From Nitrincola schmidtii (lineage in GTDB: Bacteria; Pseudomonadota; Gammaproteobacteria; Pseudomonadales; Balneatricaceae), in NCBI RefSeq assembly GCF_008973715.1, contig NZ_WBOL01000011.1, positions 1-64,000 of the forward strand: DNA of 64,000 nucleotides, in the 5' to 3' direction. The notes beneath the pieces were generated by a model that was not told the origin of the DNA, did no database searches, and was given only the letters and a program-made list of their open reading frames with translations. The position numbers were made by a program, and so were the translations under genes. Below, in pieces: positions 1 through 9,401 of this stretch (within the stretch, counting starts at the first letter, position 1; the number at the start of each line of letters is the position of its first letter).

Positions 1-2
1 TT

Positions 3-121
3 TGTCTGGCGACCATAGAGACGTGGAACCACCTGATCCCATCCCGAACTCAGTAGTGAAACGCGTCATCGCCGATGGTAGTGTGGGGTCTCCCCATGTG
101 AGAGTAGGTCATCGCCAGGCA
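3..121 (+). rRNA. rrf: 5S ribosomal RNA
   Basis: The sequence has the conserved 5S core: CCACCTGATCCCAT, CCGAACTCAG, GTGAAACG, GCCGATGGTAGTGTGGGG and GAGAGTAGG. The ends TGTCTGGCGA (from 3) and TCGCCAGGCA (to 121) pair to form helix I, which sets the boundaries at about 119 nt. It is followed directly by a terminator, so it is the last gene of an rRNA operon whose 23S and 16S genes lie to the left of the window. Confidence 0.95.
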
Positions 122-132
122 CTTAATTCTAA

Positions 133-167
133 GAAACCCTTGTCACTCCGTGGCAGGGGTTTTTTAT
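133..167 (+). terminator. rRNA operon terminator
   Basis: The arms AAACCCTTGTCA and TGGCAGGGGTTT form a stem with two G-T pairs around a CTCCG loop, followed by a run of T. It sits 12 nt after the 5S gene. Confidence 0.85.
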
Positions 168-219
168 TATCTGCTTTTATGCACAGGATGTGCTGACATA
201 AAACCGCTCCTGCGTTTTC

Positions 220-280
220 TGTATACTGGCCATCCTTGGCCGTATACACCCCGAAGTGCTGTGATGCACGTGAAGGGGGT
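220..280. repeat. Two adjacent imperfect palindromes after 5S
   Basis: TGTATAC(T)GGCCA at 220-232 pairs with TGGCCGTATACA at 237-248, leaving a 4-nt loop and one bulged base. It is followed at 246-280 by a looser hairpin with ACCCC/GGGGT and GTGC/GCAC arms. There is no T run on either strand, so neither is a typical intrinsic terminator. They lie between the 5S terminator and the 3' end of pyrE. Confidence 0.5.
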
Positions 281-294
281 ATGTTCGCTTACAA

Positions 295-936
295 TTATAT
301 TCCGTACTCTTCCCTGTACTTGCGAATTGCGGCTAATGCTTCAGGCATCTCGTCCTTTTCTTCCAAAAACTCAATCAGCTGAGTCAGTGTAATAATGCTG
401 ATAACCGGAATTCCATAATCGCGCTCGACTTCCTGTATTGCAGATAGCTCAGCACGCCCTTTTTCTTGCCTATCAAGTGCGATAAGAACACCAGCAGGCT
501 TTGCTCCTGCGTTATCTAAAATCGTCATGACTTCGCGTATGGCGGTTCCAGCAGTGATCACATCATCAATAATTAACGCTCGACCTTTCAGTTCAGCACC
601 AACGAGTGTGCCACCTTCACCATGGTCTTTAGCTTCTTTTCGATTAAAAACATAAGGAACATCATGTTTATAATCACTGGCTAGTGCCACAGCAGTGGTT
701 GCAGCTAGCGGAATACCCTTGTAGGCTGGTCCAAAGAGTAAATCATAGTCGACGCCGGACTCTTCTAGTGCAGCTGCATAGAACTTTCCTAGCTTGAGTA
801 ATGCTTCACCAGAACAAAAAAGGCCTGCATTAAAAAAATAAGGGCTGATACGTCCAGATTTTAATGTGAACTCACCAAACCTAAGGACGTTGGTGTCGAT
901 AGCAAATTGAATAAAATCGCGCTGATAATCGTGCAT
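295..936 (-). CDS. pyrE: Orotate phosphoribosyltransferase
   Basis: Transfers the phosphoribosyl group of PRPP to orotate to give OMP, the fifth step of pyrimidine synthesis, in the cytoplasm. The 213-residue protein has the usual bacterial length. The PRPP-binding motif [12 protein letters not shown] is at residues 121-132 and the flexible catalytic loop KDHGEGG at 103-109. The gene is divergent from crc across a 165-nt gap. This pyrE/crc/rph neighbourhood is known from Pseudomonas. No attenuator leader was recognised upstream. Confidence 0.96.
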   Translation of the reverse strand: MHDYQRDFIQFAIDTNVLRFGEFTLKSGRISPYFFNAGLFCSGEALLKLGKFYAAALEESGVDYDLLFGPAYKGIPLAATTAVALASDYKHDVPYVFNRKEAKDHGEGGTLVGAELKGRALIIDDVITAGTAIREVMTILDNAGAKPAGVLIALDRQEKGRAELSAIQEVERDYGIPVISIITLTQLIEFLEEKDEMPEALAAIRKYREEYGI

Positions 937-1101
937 ATTGAAATCGCTGTTAAGGGTTCATATAAAGACTATAATGATAACGTTGATAGCACATCTGTTC
1001 TATGAAGATAAGCGTTTTAAATTTCCTTTTGTTGCTGATCTCGTTACAATTTAAAACTAAATACCAATAAAACTGTTTTTGCTCAATGGAGCTGCCCAAA
1101 T

Positions 1102-1875
1102 ATGCGCGTGATCTCATTCAATACCCAAGGTATTGAGCAAGCCGCTGATAAAGGATTTTTTGACTGGATGATCCAGCAAGATGCTGACGTAGTGTGTCTT
1201 CAAAGCCTTAGAGCTAAAGAATATCAGCTTGATGCTGATCGTTATCATCCAGAAGGTTACCATTCCTATTTCTTTGATGCGTTTGAAGACGGCTTTAGCG
1301 GCGTAGCTATATATACACGACATGTACCCAAAGCAATAATGACGGGTCTAGGATTTGAACAGTGCGACTTCAATGGTCGTTTCATCCAAGCTGATTTTGA
1401 TAAGTTCAGTATATCTTCCCTGACTATTCCTTCAGGTCTAAAAAGTGACCAAGAACAGATGGCCAAAATGGAATACCTTGATCTCTTTATGGGCCACCTG
1501 AAGAAGACCTTGCGAAAGCGTCGTGACTTTATCTTCACCGGGACCCTTAACATAGCTCACAAACCCGTAGATTTAAGCAATTGGTACGTTAATCAGCGTG
1601 TATCAGGTTTTTTAGCTGAAGAGCGGATCTGGATTGAAGAAATGTTTGGTGATTTAGGCTATGTTGACGCCTTCCGTCAGGTGAACAAAGCAGACCGTCA
1701 ATATACTTGGTGGCCTGACTACAATCGTGCTTGGAAGTTAAATGAGGGTGCCCGATTAGATTATCAAATCACGACACCTAATTTGAGGAAGTCGATCAAA
1801 GCAGCATCCATTTATAAAGATCAGCGTTTCTCTGATCATGCACCGTTAATCATTGATTACGATTTAGATATGTAA
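1102..1875 (+). CDS. crc: Catabolite repression control protein Crc
   Basis: The 257-residue protein has the exonuclease III/endonuclease-phosphatase fold, but the pattern matches Crc rather than an active nuclease. The metal-binding Glu of the LQE motif is Ser (LQS, residue 35), and the GDxN motif is GTLN (147-150). RLDYQ and SDHAPL near the C-terminus are kept. In Pseudomonas, Crc works with Hfq to block translation of catabolic mRNAs with A-rich sites; that role here is inferred. The position next to pyrE and rph is the Pseudomonas arrangement. GGAG lies about 10 nt before the ATG. The main alternative, a diverged ExoIII-like nuclease, is less likely given the lost residues and the context. 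Confidence 0.9.
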   Translation: MRVISFNTQGIEQAADKGFFDWMIQQDADVVCLQSLRAKEYQLDADRYHPEGYHSYFFDAFEDGFSGVAIYTRHVPKAIMTGLGFEQCDFNGRFIQADFDKFSISSLTIPSGLKSDQEQMAKMEYLDLFMGHLKKTLRKRRDFIFTGTLNIAHKPVDLSNWYVNQRVSGFLAEERIWIEEMFGDLGYVDAFRQVNKADRQYTWWPDYNRAWKLNEGARLDYQITTPNLRKSIKAASIYKDQRFSDHAPLIIDYDLDM

Positions 1876-1897
1876 GCTATAGAGTTGCCGTTTATAG

Positions 1898-1931
1898 ACA
1901 AAAAAGGAGCATAAATGACGCTCCTTTTTGT
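1898..1931. terminator. Bidirectional terminator between crc and rph
   Basis: AAAAAAGGAGC and GCTCCTTTTTGT form a stem with A and T runs on the two sides. It can therefore end both the crc transcript and the convergent rph transcript. Confidence 0.85.
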
Positions 1932-1962
1932 TTGTGGATTCAGTTAGAAAAAAAGCAAATAA

Positions 1963-2733
1963 TTAAGCCTTTAATGCATCACGCTGTATTTGTTGAATCT
2001 CGGCGATTCCCTTACGGGCTAAATCTAACATCGCATTCAACTCTTCTTGAGTATAGGGTGCAGCTTCAGCCGTACCTTGAACCTCAATAAACCCCCCCGC
2101 CTCAGTCATCACAACGTTCATGTCAGTTTCTGCAACAGAGTCTTCTTCATAATTGAGATCAAGAACAGGCTCACCTTTGCAGATTCCAACGGATACCGCT
2201 GCAATAAGTTGCTTAAAGGGATTGCCCTTTACGGCACCATTTTTATCCTTACGCAAGTAATCAATGGCATCAGCTAGAGCAACACAAGCACCACTAATGG
2301 CAGCTGTACGTGTACCACCATCCGCCTGAATAACATCACAATCGATTGTGATCGTATTTTCCCCTAGTTTTTTTAAGTCAATCGCAGCACGTAATGAACG
2401 GCCGATTAGACGCTGAATTTCTATTGTGCGTCCCGATTGTTTACCTCGACTGGCTTCGCGATCATTTCGAGTATTAGTCGCTCTCGGTAGCATGCCATAT
2501 TCCGCTGTTACCCAGCCTGATCCAGACCCTCGCAGAAATCTGGGAACTCCACGTTCAACACTTGCGGTACAGAGTACTTTGGTATCACCGAACTCAACAA
2601 GAACAGAGCCTTCTGCGTGACGGGTATAATTACGTGTCATTTTGATTTCACGTAACTGATCTGGTTGACGGCCACCCGGACGTATTTTGTTTAAACCAAG
2701 ACCCTTTAGTTGATCCGATAGACTGTTACTCAT
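1963..2733 (-). CDS. rph: Ribonuclease PH
   Basis: A phosphorolytic 3'-5' exonuclease that trims tRNA 3' ends and acts on stable RNA. RNase PH hallmarks are present: [11 protein letters not shown] near the N-terminus, [16 protein letters not shown], and [14 protein letters not shown]. At 256 residues it is about 18 longer than the common 238-residue form because of an N-terminal extension ([17 protein letters not shown]). That start is supported by AAGGGG five bases before the ATG. It is divergent from yicC, a common pairing. Confidence 0.95.
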   Translation of the reverse strand: MSNSLSDQLKGLGLNKIRPGGRQPDQLREIKMTRNYTRHAEGSVLVEFGDTKVLCTASVERGVPRFLRGSGSGWVTAEYGMLPRATNTRNDREASRGKQSGRTIEIQRLIGRSLRAAIDLKKLGENTITIDCDVIQADGGTRTAAISGACVALADAIDYLRKDKNGAVKGNPFKQLIAAVSVGICKGEPVLDLNYEEDSVAETDMNVVMTEAGGFIEVQGTAEAAPYTQEELNAMLDLARKGIAEIQQIQRDALKA

Positions 2734-2825
2734 TGTGTCCCCTTGCTTGTCTTGTCATCGTGGAGTCGCTTTAACAAGACTGTTAATATGTGATCAACGC
2801 TAATTTTAATCGAGATTGACTCAAG

Positions 2826-3686
2826 ATGACACGAAGCATGACGGCTTTTGCAGCTCTAAATACAAATCTAGGTGAAACTGAAGTGAAATGGGAGATTCGC
2901 TCTGTTAATAGTCGTTATTTAGAAATGCATTTCCGTCTACCAGAGAACTATCGTTGTTTAGAATCTCAGCTTCGAGAACTTCTTCGTCAACAACTGACGC
3001 GTGGTAAAGTAGAAGTGTCGTTACGATTGAATGATGGCCAATCTAATGCGTCATTATGTGTTGATCATGTATTGGTAGAATCACTTCTTGCAGCGATTTC
3101 TCAAGTAGAAAGTCATATGCCAACCTCAACAGCTCTTTCCCCTGTGGATCTTCTCCGTTGGCCGGGCGTTCTTACACAGCAAGAAACTAATAAAGCCACC
3201 GATTCTCAACTGATAGAAAGCTTTACTAAAGCGCTTCAACACTTATCGGAAGGTCGTTTGCGTGAAGGCGAAAAGCTTAATGAAATTATTCAACAGCGAA
3301 TTGATGCCATAGCTAAGATACTGGAAGAATTGCGCAAAGAGTTGCCACAAATACTTAAGCGACAAGAAACATTGTTGAAAGAACGTATACAGCGTTTAGT
3401 CACAGAAGCAGATCCTGCTCGCATTGAACAAGAAACGGCCTTATTAATCCAAAAGGCTGATGTAGAAGAGGAGCTAGATAGGCTAGAGGTTCATATCGGC
3501 GAAGTTGAGCGGATTTTAGAGCAAAATGAACCCATAGGCAGACGTTTGGACTTTTTAATGCAGGAATTGAATCGCGAAGCGAATACCCTATCTTCAAAAT
3601 CGATATCTTTATTTTCTACCCAAGCAGCAATTGATCTAAAAGTTCTGATTGAGCAGATGAGGGAACAGATTCAAAATATAGAATGA
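2826..3686 (+). CDS. yicC: YicC family endoribonuclease
   Basis: The 286-residue protein has the YicC pattern: MTRSMTAFA at the start, SVNSRYLEMHFRLPE near 30-40, and the C-terminal block GRRLDFLMQELNREANTLSSK. E. coli YicC has been described as an endoribonuclease involved in decay of the small RNA RyhB. The middle (about 140-230) is rich in Glu, Arg and Leu and probably helical or coiled coil. It is divergent from rph. In Pseudomonas yicC is followed by gmk, but here about 7.5 kb separates the two. Confidence 0.92.
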   Translation: MTRSMTAFAALNTNLGETEVKWEIRSVNSRYLEMHFRLPENYRCLESQLRELLRQQLTRGKVEVSLRLNDGQSNASLCVDHVLVESLLAAISQVESHMPTSTALSPVDLLRWPGVLTQQETNKATDSQLIESFTKALQHLSEGRLREGEKLNEIIQQRIDAIAKILEELRKELPQILKRQETLLKERIQRLVTEADPARIEQETALLIQKADVEEELDRLEVHIGEVERILEQNEPIGRRLDFLMQELNREANTLSSKSISLFSTQAAIDLKVLIEQMREQIQNIE

Positions 3687-3741
3687 AAACCCCTAAGCAG
3701 GCACAATAGTGGTTTTTTATTCATAGTTATTAGGCTTTACG

Positions 3742-4557
3742 ATGACAACCAGCAATAATACTAAACGACTCAATAAGTTTATCAGTGAGACGGGTATCTG
3801 TTCTCGTCGTGAAGCTGATCGACTGATCGAAGATGGCTTAGTGACGGTGAATGGGCGTGTTGCTGATTTAGGCGTTCAGGTGACTGCTGATGATCATATT
3901 AAAGTACGTGGTAAGCCATTAAAAACAAAACCTGTGCCTGTTTACATCGCTTATAACAAACCTGTAGGCATTACCAGTACAACCGATTCACAAGTGCCTG
4001 ATAATATTGTAAAGGCCGTTAACTACAAAAAAGGGCGTATTTTCCCTATAGGTCGGTTGGACAAGCCTTCAGAAGGTCTAATCCTTTTGACCAACGATGG
4101 CGATATCGTCAATCGTATTTTACGAGCGGGAAATGCGCATGAAAAAGAATATGTGGTGACGGTGGATCGTCCTTTTGGTCCGGACTTTATTAAGCGAATG
4201 GCTGCTGGCGTTCCCATTCTTGACACGGTGACACTGCCTTGTAAGGTGCGCCAACTGTCGGCTAACAGCTTTAACATCATTCTAACTCAGGGCTTGAATC
4301 GACAGATTCGTCGAATGACGGAGTACTTAGGTTACGAAGTTACACGATTAAAGCGAATTCGCATTATGAATATTAGCCTAGGTCATCTTAAATCTGGCCA
4401 GTGGCGCTTGTTGGATCATCAGGAGATGTCTTTGATACAGGCGATGATTGCGGATTCGAGTGGTACTGAAGAGGCAAGTAAAATTAAACAGCCCTTTACT
4501 CGTGCACCCCTTAAAAATCAGAAGATATCAGCAAAGAAGAAGACCTCTAGGCGTTGA
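3742..4557 (+). CDS. rluF: 23S rRNA pseudouridine synthase RluF
   Basis: An N-terminal S4 RNA-binding domain (about residues 8-65, RLNKFISETGICSRREADR) precedes an RsuA/RluB-type catalytic domain. The catalytic motif is GRLDKPSEG, with Asp107. LTQGLNRQIRRMTEYLGYEV matches RluF, which modifies U2604 of 23S rRNA in E. coli. The C-terminal tail is basic, as in E. coli RluF but shorter. It stands alone, 55 nt after yicC in the same direction, so read-through is possible. Confidence 0.9.
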   Translation: MTTSNNTKRLNKFISETGICSRREADRLIEDGLVTVNGRVADLGVQVTADDHIKVRGKPLKTKPVPVYIAYNKPVGITSTTDSQVPDNIVKAVNYKKGRIFPIGRLDKPSEGLILLTNDGDIVNRILRAGNAHEKEYVVTVDRPFGPDFIKRMAAGVPILDTVTLPCKVRQLSANSFNIILTQGLNRQIRRMTEYLGYEVTRLKRIRIMNISLGHLKSGQWRLLDHQEMSLIQAMIADSSGTEEASKIKQPFTRAPLKNQKISAKKKTSRR

Positions 4558-4664
4558 TAGTGATATCAAAGCAAGACCCCTCTGGCTGTCTGACTGAAGT
4601 AAAGTTAGCCCTTTAATTGCGTTATTACCCGATACTTTTACGGAAGTAAGTTTGGCATATTATG

Positions 4665-4695
4665 TAATCTAAACTAGTATGCTTATATTAGATTA
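4665..4695. promoter_or_regulatory. Inverted repeat upstream of the yfiR-like gene
   Basis: TAATCTAA at 4665-4672 and TTAGATTA at 4688-4695 are perfect 8-bp arms with a 15-nt spacer. The repeat ends about 33 nt before the likely start of the YfiR-type gene. It could be an operator; no binding protein can be named. Confidence 0.4.
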
Positions 4696-4727
4696 TCTTT
4701 TAATATTCAACAGAGTATTTAAATCAA

Positions 4728-5279
4728 TTGTTTGAACTTAGTCGTTTTTCGTTCAGTTTCGCGATGGGCTGCGTGATGTTTGTCATGTTGTCATTCAGTA
4801 CGCTTGCCACAGCCAATCATGCTGATGATTACCCAAGCCAAGAAGTTGCTGAGCTTATTTTAGGCATCATTCATTTCAGTCGTTGGCCTGATAGTAAAAA
4901 GGATCTTCAGTTATGCATTGTTGGTGAAACAAAGCATGCAGACTTTTTACTTAACACCGACCTAACGGTAGGTGATTATCATATCGATAGTCAGTGGATT
5001 GATGATGCGCAGTTATTAGAATACGTAAGTTTATGTCAGGTGATTTTTTTCGGTCACTATAATGTCAGACAGATTAATGACTTTTATGCACAGCTATATG
5101 GAATGCCTGTGCTAACTATTGATGAATGGAATGAAGACTGTCGCATCGGTGGTATGTTCTGCTTACATAATAACCAAGGTCGGTTAGGCTTTAAGGTAAA
5201 TTTGGATGCAGTGGGTCGCAGCCAAGTTAGGGTCCAGCCTAATGTTCTAAGATTAGGCCAGCATAGAGCAAATAAATGA
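4728..5279 (+). CDS. YfiR family periplasmic protein
   Basis: The 183-residue protein has a hydrophobic N-terminal signal segment ending near FSTLATA, then a YfiR (DUF4154) domain. Matching features are a SRWP-like block near residue 50, LCIVGET, and the C-terminal GRLGFKVNLDAVGRSQVRV. In P. aeruginosa YfiR is a periplasmic repressor of the diguanylate cyclase YfiN. No YfiN or YfiB gene is next to it here, so its partner is unknown. The start is uncertain: TTG at 4728 gives a better charged signal sequence than the ATG at 4764, and neither has a strong ribosome binding site. A second Cys pair (CRIGGMFC) may form a disulfide. Confidence 0.75.
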   Translation: MFELSRFSFSFAMGCVMFVMLSFSTLATANHADDYPSQEVAELILGIIHFSRWPDSKKDLQLCIVGETKHADFLLNTDLTVGDYHIDSQWIDDAQLLEYVSLCQVIFFGHYNVRQINDFYAQLYGMPVLTIDEWNEDCRIGGMFCLHNNQGRLGFKVNLDAVGRSQVRVQPNVLRLGQHRANK

Positions 5280-5383
5280 GCCAACTGCAATTTAACATCT
5301 CCTCTGACTCATCAAACTTAAATTCTCTATTGTATTTAGTGATGCTGTTCATTCTATTTGATTTTAATGATCGTCAATGATTT

Positions 5384-6394
5384 TTATCCCGTAATCGTTG
5401 CAATTCGGCCCTCTTCTGACGCCCAACAAGAAACTAAACTACCTTGTGTTTCGTGAACGGCTGGGCGTTGCTGTTTGCACTTGGCATTCGCGAATTCGCA
5501 GCGTGGGTGAAAGGTACAGCCTGATGGGGGATCGATGGGGCTGGGTATCTCTCCAGTCACTTGCTTACGTCGACGACCGCTCATCTCGTGATCAGGAATG
5601 GCATCCAGCAGCATCCGCGTATAAGGATGTGCTGGTTGCTTAAATAATTGATCACTGGGCGAATTTTCAACCATAGAACCTAAATATAATACGCCTATAC
5701 GATCTGCCATGTGTTTAACGACCGATAGATCGTGGCTGATAAACAGGTAAGTAAGTCCAAACTCATCTTGCAGATCCCGCATCAAATTAAGTATTTGAGC
5801 TTGAACGGATACATCGAGGGCAGAAGTCGGCTCATCACATACCAAAAAGTCGGGTTGAGCTGATAACGCTCTGGCGATGGCAATTCGTTGACGTTGACCG
5901 CCTGAGAACTCATGAGGGTATTTGTGCCTATCTCGACCAGCAAGACCGACTTTATCCAATAGTTCTTCAACTGTCCTAGTCACTTCAACCTGGCTTTTTG
6001 CTAACCCAAAGGCATGGATAGGTTCAGCAATAATATCACCTACCCGCCAACGTGGGTTCAGACTGGCAAAGGGATCTTGGAAGATCATCTGGATTCGTCT
6101 TCTGAGTGTTTTGAAGGCCTCGCCACGAGTGTTCGGTAACGACTGACCATCAAAACGGATATCACCTGATGAAGGATGAATTAAATCCACAATTAACTTT
6201 GCAATAGTTGATTTTCCAGAGCCAGACTCACCGACTAAAGCAAAGGTTTCGCCACGATTAACGCTGAATGAAACCTGATCGACGGCGGTTAAAAAACGCT
6301 GTGGCTCACGCTCGATCATACGGTTCAGCCAAGGCTTTGACACATCGAAGTGACAGGACAGCTCGTTGACTTCAAGTAATACTTGCTGAGTCAT
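5384..6394 (-). CDS. Peptide-type ABC transporter ATPase, DppF/OppF
   Basis: The second ATPase of a peptide/opine/nickel type ABC importer, 336 residues, acting at the inner membrane face. Walker A is GESGSGKST (residues 55-63), the signature FSGGQRQRIAIARAL, and Walker B FLVCDEPTSALD. The C-terminal oligopeptide-transporter block has HPRCEFANAKC, whose Cys residues can carry an Fe-S cluster in some homologues. It is the last gene of the operon; its ATG overlaps the upstream ATPase stop by four bases (ATGA), implying coupled translation. Confidence 0.93.
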   Translation of the reverse strand: MTQQVLLEVNELSCHFDVSKPWLNRMIEREPQRFLTAVDQVSFSVNRGETFALVGESGSGKSTIAKLIVDLIHPSSGDIRFDGQSLPNTRGEAFKTLRRRIQMIFQDPFASLNPRWRVGDIIAEPIHAFGLAKSQVEVTRTVEELLDKVGLAGRDRHKYPHEFSGGQRQRIAIARALSAQPDFLVCDEPTSALDVSVQAQILNLMRDLQDEFGLTYLFISHDLSVVKHMADRIGVLYLGSMVENSPSDQLFKQPAHPYTRMLLDAIPDHEMSGRRRKQVTGEIPSPIDPPSGCTFHPRCEFANAKCKQQRPAVHETQGSLVSCWASEEGRIATITG

Positions 6395-7365
6395 GGCTTA
6401 TCTCCCTCATAAAGCCAACAGGATACCTGACCTTGATCGGTAGCAATCAAGTCGGGTCTGTCTTCTGTGCAACGATCAATTTTTTGAGTACAGCGAGGAT
6501 TGAAGGCACAGCCTGTGGGTATGGCATCTAAACGCGGCATACTTCCGGGAATCTGTGTCAGTCGTTCAACACGCTCGGTGATGGATGGGATGGAACCCAT
6601 TAATCCTTGAGTGTAAGGATGCTGGGGCTGTTTAACGATCTGTCGCACTTCGCCAATTTCTGCAATCCGACCTGCGTACATCACGGCAACACGATCACAG
6701 GCTTCGGCAATGACACCCATGTCATGAGTAACCAGCATGACAGCGGTTTTATGCACGTGGCACATACGTTTTAATACATCAATGATCTGTGCTTGAACTG
6801 ATACATCTAAAGCGGTGGTTGGTTCATCTGCAATGATAAGCTCTGGCTCCCCTGCCAAGGCTAAGGCGATGACCACGCGCTGGCGCATACCGCCAGAGAA
6901 TTGGTGTGGATAATCATCAATGCGCTTACTGGCCGCTGGGATACCGACTTCATCCAGTAGTTGAATAGCACGTGCACGTGCTTCTTTATCATTTAAAGGC
7001 AGATGAGTTTGAATGGTTTCAATGAGCTGATTGGCAATGGTTAAGATTGGATTAAGCGAGGTTAAAGGGTCTTGAAAAATCATCGCGATACGTTTACCGC
7101 GTAAGCGACGCATCTGATCATAGGGTAATTGATCGATACGCTGATCTTTAAGCCATATTTCGCCAGAAGCAATATGCCCAGGTGGTTCCAGCAAACCAAT
7201 AATAGCCGCGCCCGTTAATGACTTACCGGCGCCTGATTCACCCACCATGCCGAGTATCTCACCAGGATGTATATCGAATGAAACTTTATCAAGCGCTGTT
7301 AGACGCGTTTTACGTTTTGGGAACTCGACAACAAGGTCCCTGACTGAGAGCAGTGCTTGAGTCAT
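6391..7365 (-). CDS. Peptide-type ABC transporter ATPase, DppD/OppD
   Basis: The first ATPase of the importer, about 324 residues from the ATG at 7365. A longer frame opens at 7407, but it would overlap the permease gene, and the [11 protein letters not shown] start has AAGG upstream. Walker A is GESGAGKS, the signature [15 protein letters not shown], and Walker [13 protein letters not shown]. The C-terminal block contains [11 protein letters not shown]. The start lies one base after the stop of the upstream permease, so the genes are co-translated. Confidence 0.93.
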   Translation of the reverse strand: MTQALLSVRDLVVEFPKRKTRLTALDKVSFDIHPGEILGMVGESGAGKSLTGAAIIGLLEPPGHIASGEIWLKDQRIDQLPYDQMRRLRGKRIAMIFQDPLTSLNPILTIANQLIETIQTHLPLNDKEARARAIQLLDEVGIPAASKRIDDYPHQFSGGMRQRVVIALALAGEPELIIADEPTTALDVSVQAQIIDVLKRMCHVHKTAVMLVTHDMGVIAEACDRVAVMYAGRIAEIGEVRQIVKQPQHPYTQGLMGSIPSITERVERLTQIPGSMPRLDAIPTGCAFNPRCTQKIDRCTEDRPDLIATDQGQVSCWLYEGDKP

Positions 7366-7366
7366 A

Positions 7367-8320
7367 TTAGCGTAACCTTGGGTTGAGAGCATCGCGTAAC
7401 CAGTCACCTAGCAGGTTGACTGACAATGCTAAAATTAACAACGTGAAGCCAGGAAACAAGGTAATCCACCATTCGCCAGAAAATAGAAATTCATTACCCA
7501 CTCGAATCAGTGTACCTAAGCTTGGTTGAGTTGATGGAACGCCAACTCCCAAGAAGGAAAGGGTCGATTCTAAAATAATGGCTAGGGCGAGGCCTATGGT
7601 GCCGATAACTAATACGGGTCCCATCACGTTAGGAAGAATATGGCGTGCCAGAATACGTAAGGAAGAAACGCCAAATAAGCGTGCCGCTTGTACATACTCT
7701 TTATTTTTTTCCGCTAGGGTTGAGCTGCGAACTGTTCGAGCATATTGCACCCAGTCGCTTAGGCCGATGGATAGAATCAGTACATAAATGGCGGCTTGTT
7801 CTTGCATTTCGTTGGGTATCAAGCTTTTGGAAATACCGAAAATGAGCAAAGCAACTAAAATAGCGGGGAAGCTCAGTTGTACATCGGCAATACGCATAAT
7901 AACGGTATCTATCCAGCCACCTTTGTAACCAGCAATCAATCCCAGTGTGATACCTAAAATAGCCGCAAAGGCGACTGCTGCAAAGCCGACTAGTAGGGAA
8001 ATACGAGCTCCGTAAAGAATCGCTGAGAAAATATATCGGCCCTGGCTATCGGTGCCCATCCAGTAAACATTGCCGGTAAAGGCGTTTGGTTCCATTGGTG
8101 GCGTAAAGCCGTCCATTAAATTCAGGGATGCTGGGTCAAACGGTGTATGAGGTGCAATCCAAGGTGCGAAGGCTGCAGCCAGAATAATTACCACCGTCAG
8201 GAGAGCAGACAGAATGATAATGGGTCGGCGACTAAAATCGTAAAATAGATCGCTATCTAAAAAGCGACGAAACACACCACTTTCAGCAGGAGGTGTTGAG
8301 TGTGTCGTTTGGTCAGTCAT
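7367..8320 (-). CDS. Peptide-type ABC transporter permease, DppC/OppC
   Basis: An inner-membrane permease of 317 residues with an N-terminal cytoplasmic tail, a first membrane helix near residues 33-55, a periplasmic loop and about five more helices. The coupling (EAA) loop reads EYVQAARLFGVSSLRILARH. The N-terminal OppC-type segment (SRRPIIILSALLT) is present. It lies 67 nt after dppB in the same operon. Confidence 0.93.
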   Translation of the reverse strand: MTDQTTHSTPPAESGVFRRFLDSDLFYDFSRRPIIILSALLTVVIILAAAFAPWIAPHTPFDPASLNLMDGFTPPMEPNAFTGNVYWMGTDSQGRYIFSAILYGARISLLVGFAAVAFAAILGITLGLIAGYKGGWIDTVIMRIADVQLSFPAILVALLIFGISKSLIPNEMQEQAAIYVLILSIGLSDWVQYARTVRSSTLAEKNKEYVQAARLFGVSSLRILARHILPNVMGPVLVIGTIGLALAIILESTLSFLGVGVPSTQPSLGTLIRVGNEFLFSGEWWITLFPGFTLLILALSVNLLGDWLRDALNPRLR

Positions 8321-8387
8321 AAAGGTCTCTCATATGCTGTTAACTAATCACTTGCTAACAATAATTCTTGATAAAAGCACGCTAACA

Positions 8388-9374
8388 CTAACGACCAGCA
8401 CTTCGCTTAGTCGCACGTAAGCGCGGATCAACCGCAAAATACAACAGATCCACGATAAGGTTGATCACCACAAATACCAGTGCAATTAAGAGTAAATAAG
8501 CAGACATAAACGGGATATCGACAAAGCGTATGGCATTGATAAAGAGTAAGCCTACGCCGGGCCACTGAAAGACGGTTTCAGTAATAATCGCAAAGGCGAT
8601 AATGGAGCCTAGTTGTAATCCAGCAATGGTGATAACTGGCAGTAAGGTGTTCTTTAACGCATGATGGAAATGAATCGAGCGTTGTTTAATACCGCGAGCA
8701 CGAGCGAATTTGATGTAATCGGTGCGAAGCACTTCCAGCATTTCAGCACGAACTAAGCGCATCAATAACGTCAGTTGGAACAGGCCCAAGGTAATCGCTG
8801 GTAATATTAAAGATTTCCAGCCGGATACGGTTAAGAGTCCCGTACTCCAGTTTTCTGTAATCTGGACGGTTTCACCTCTGCCAAAGGATGGCAGCCATTG
8901 TAACTCCACTGAAAAAAGGTAGATCAGCAGGATACCGATTAAAAAAGTGGGTAAGGACACGCCAATTAAAGAAGAGGACATTATAAAGTGACTAAGCCAT
9001 CCATCTCTTCTCAGTGCAGTGTAAACGCCAAGGCCAATCCCCAAGCTAATCGCGAGAACGCCAGAAATTAAGGCCAGTTCAAGCGTGGCGGGTAAGCGCT
9101 CTGCGATCACTTCTGAGACAGGTCTTGCCATGCGATAAGAGATACCAAATTCGCCTTTTACTGCATTACCTACAAAACGAAAGAATTGAATTGGGATGGG
9201 ATCATTTAAGCCTAATCGCTCTCGTAATTCAGCACGATCCTGTTGGCTTGCTTCTTGGCCGACCATATTATTAATGGGGTCGCCAACAAACTGAAATAAA
9301 CTAAAAGAGATGAAGGCAACGACCAACATCACTAAAACCGCTTGAATCAAGCGGCGTATTAACATGGCAATCAT
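8388..9374 (-). CDS. Peptide-type ABC transporter permease, DppB/OppB
   Basis: An inner-membrane permease of 328 residues (325 if the second ATG at 9365 is used), beginning with MLIRRLIQAVLVMLVVAF. The DppB-type GDP..NMVGQEAS block, the EAA loop DYIKFARARGIKQRSIHFHH and a C-terminal DPRLR are present. It forms the channel with the DppC-type permease. It follows the binding-protein gene after a 60-nt gap that holds a strong hairpin. Confidence 0.93.
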   Translation of the reverse strand: MIAMLIRRLIQAVLVMLVVAFISFSLFQFVGDPINNMVGQEASQQDRAELRERLGLNDPIPIQFFRFVGNAVKGEFGISYRMARPVSEVIAERLPATLELALISGVLAISLGIGLGVYTALRRDGWLSHFIMSSSLIGVSLPTFLIGILLIYLFSVELQWLPSFGRGETVQITENWSTGLLTVSGWKSLILPAITLGLFQLTLLMRLVRAEMLEVLRTDYIKFARARGIKQRSIHFHHALKNTLLPVITIAGLQLGSIIAFAIITETVFQWPGVGLLFINAIRFVDIPFMSAYLLLIALVFVVINLIVDLLYFAVDPRLRATKRSAGR

Positions 9375-9401
9375 AATGCTGTGCTCATCTGAAACGGATG
9401 A

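Noticed and set aside
3690-3722. Weak hairpin after yicC with a T run
   Set aside because: Only a few base pairs hold between the arms; not a convincing terminator.
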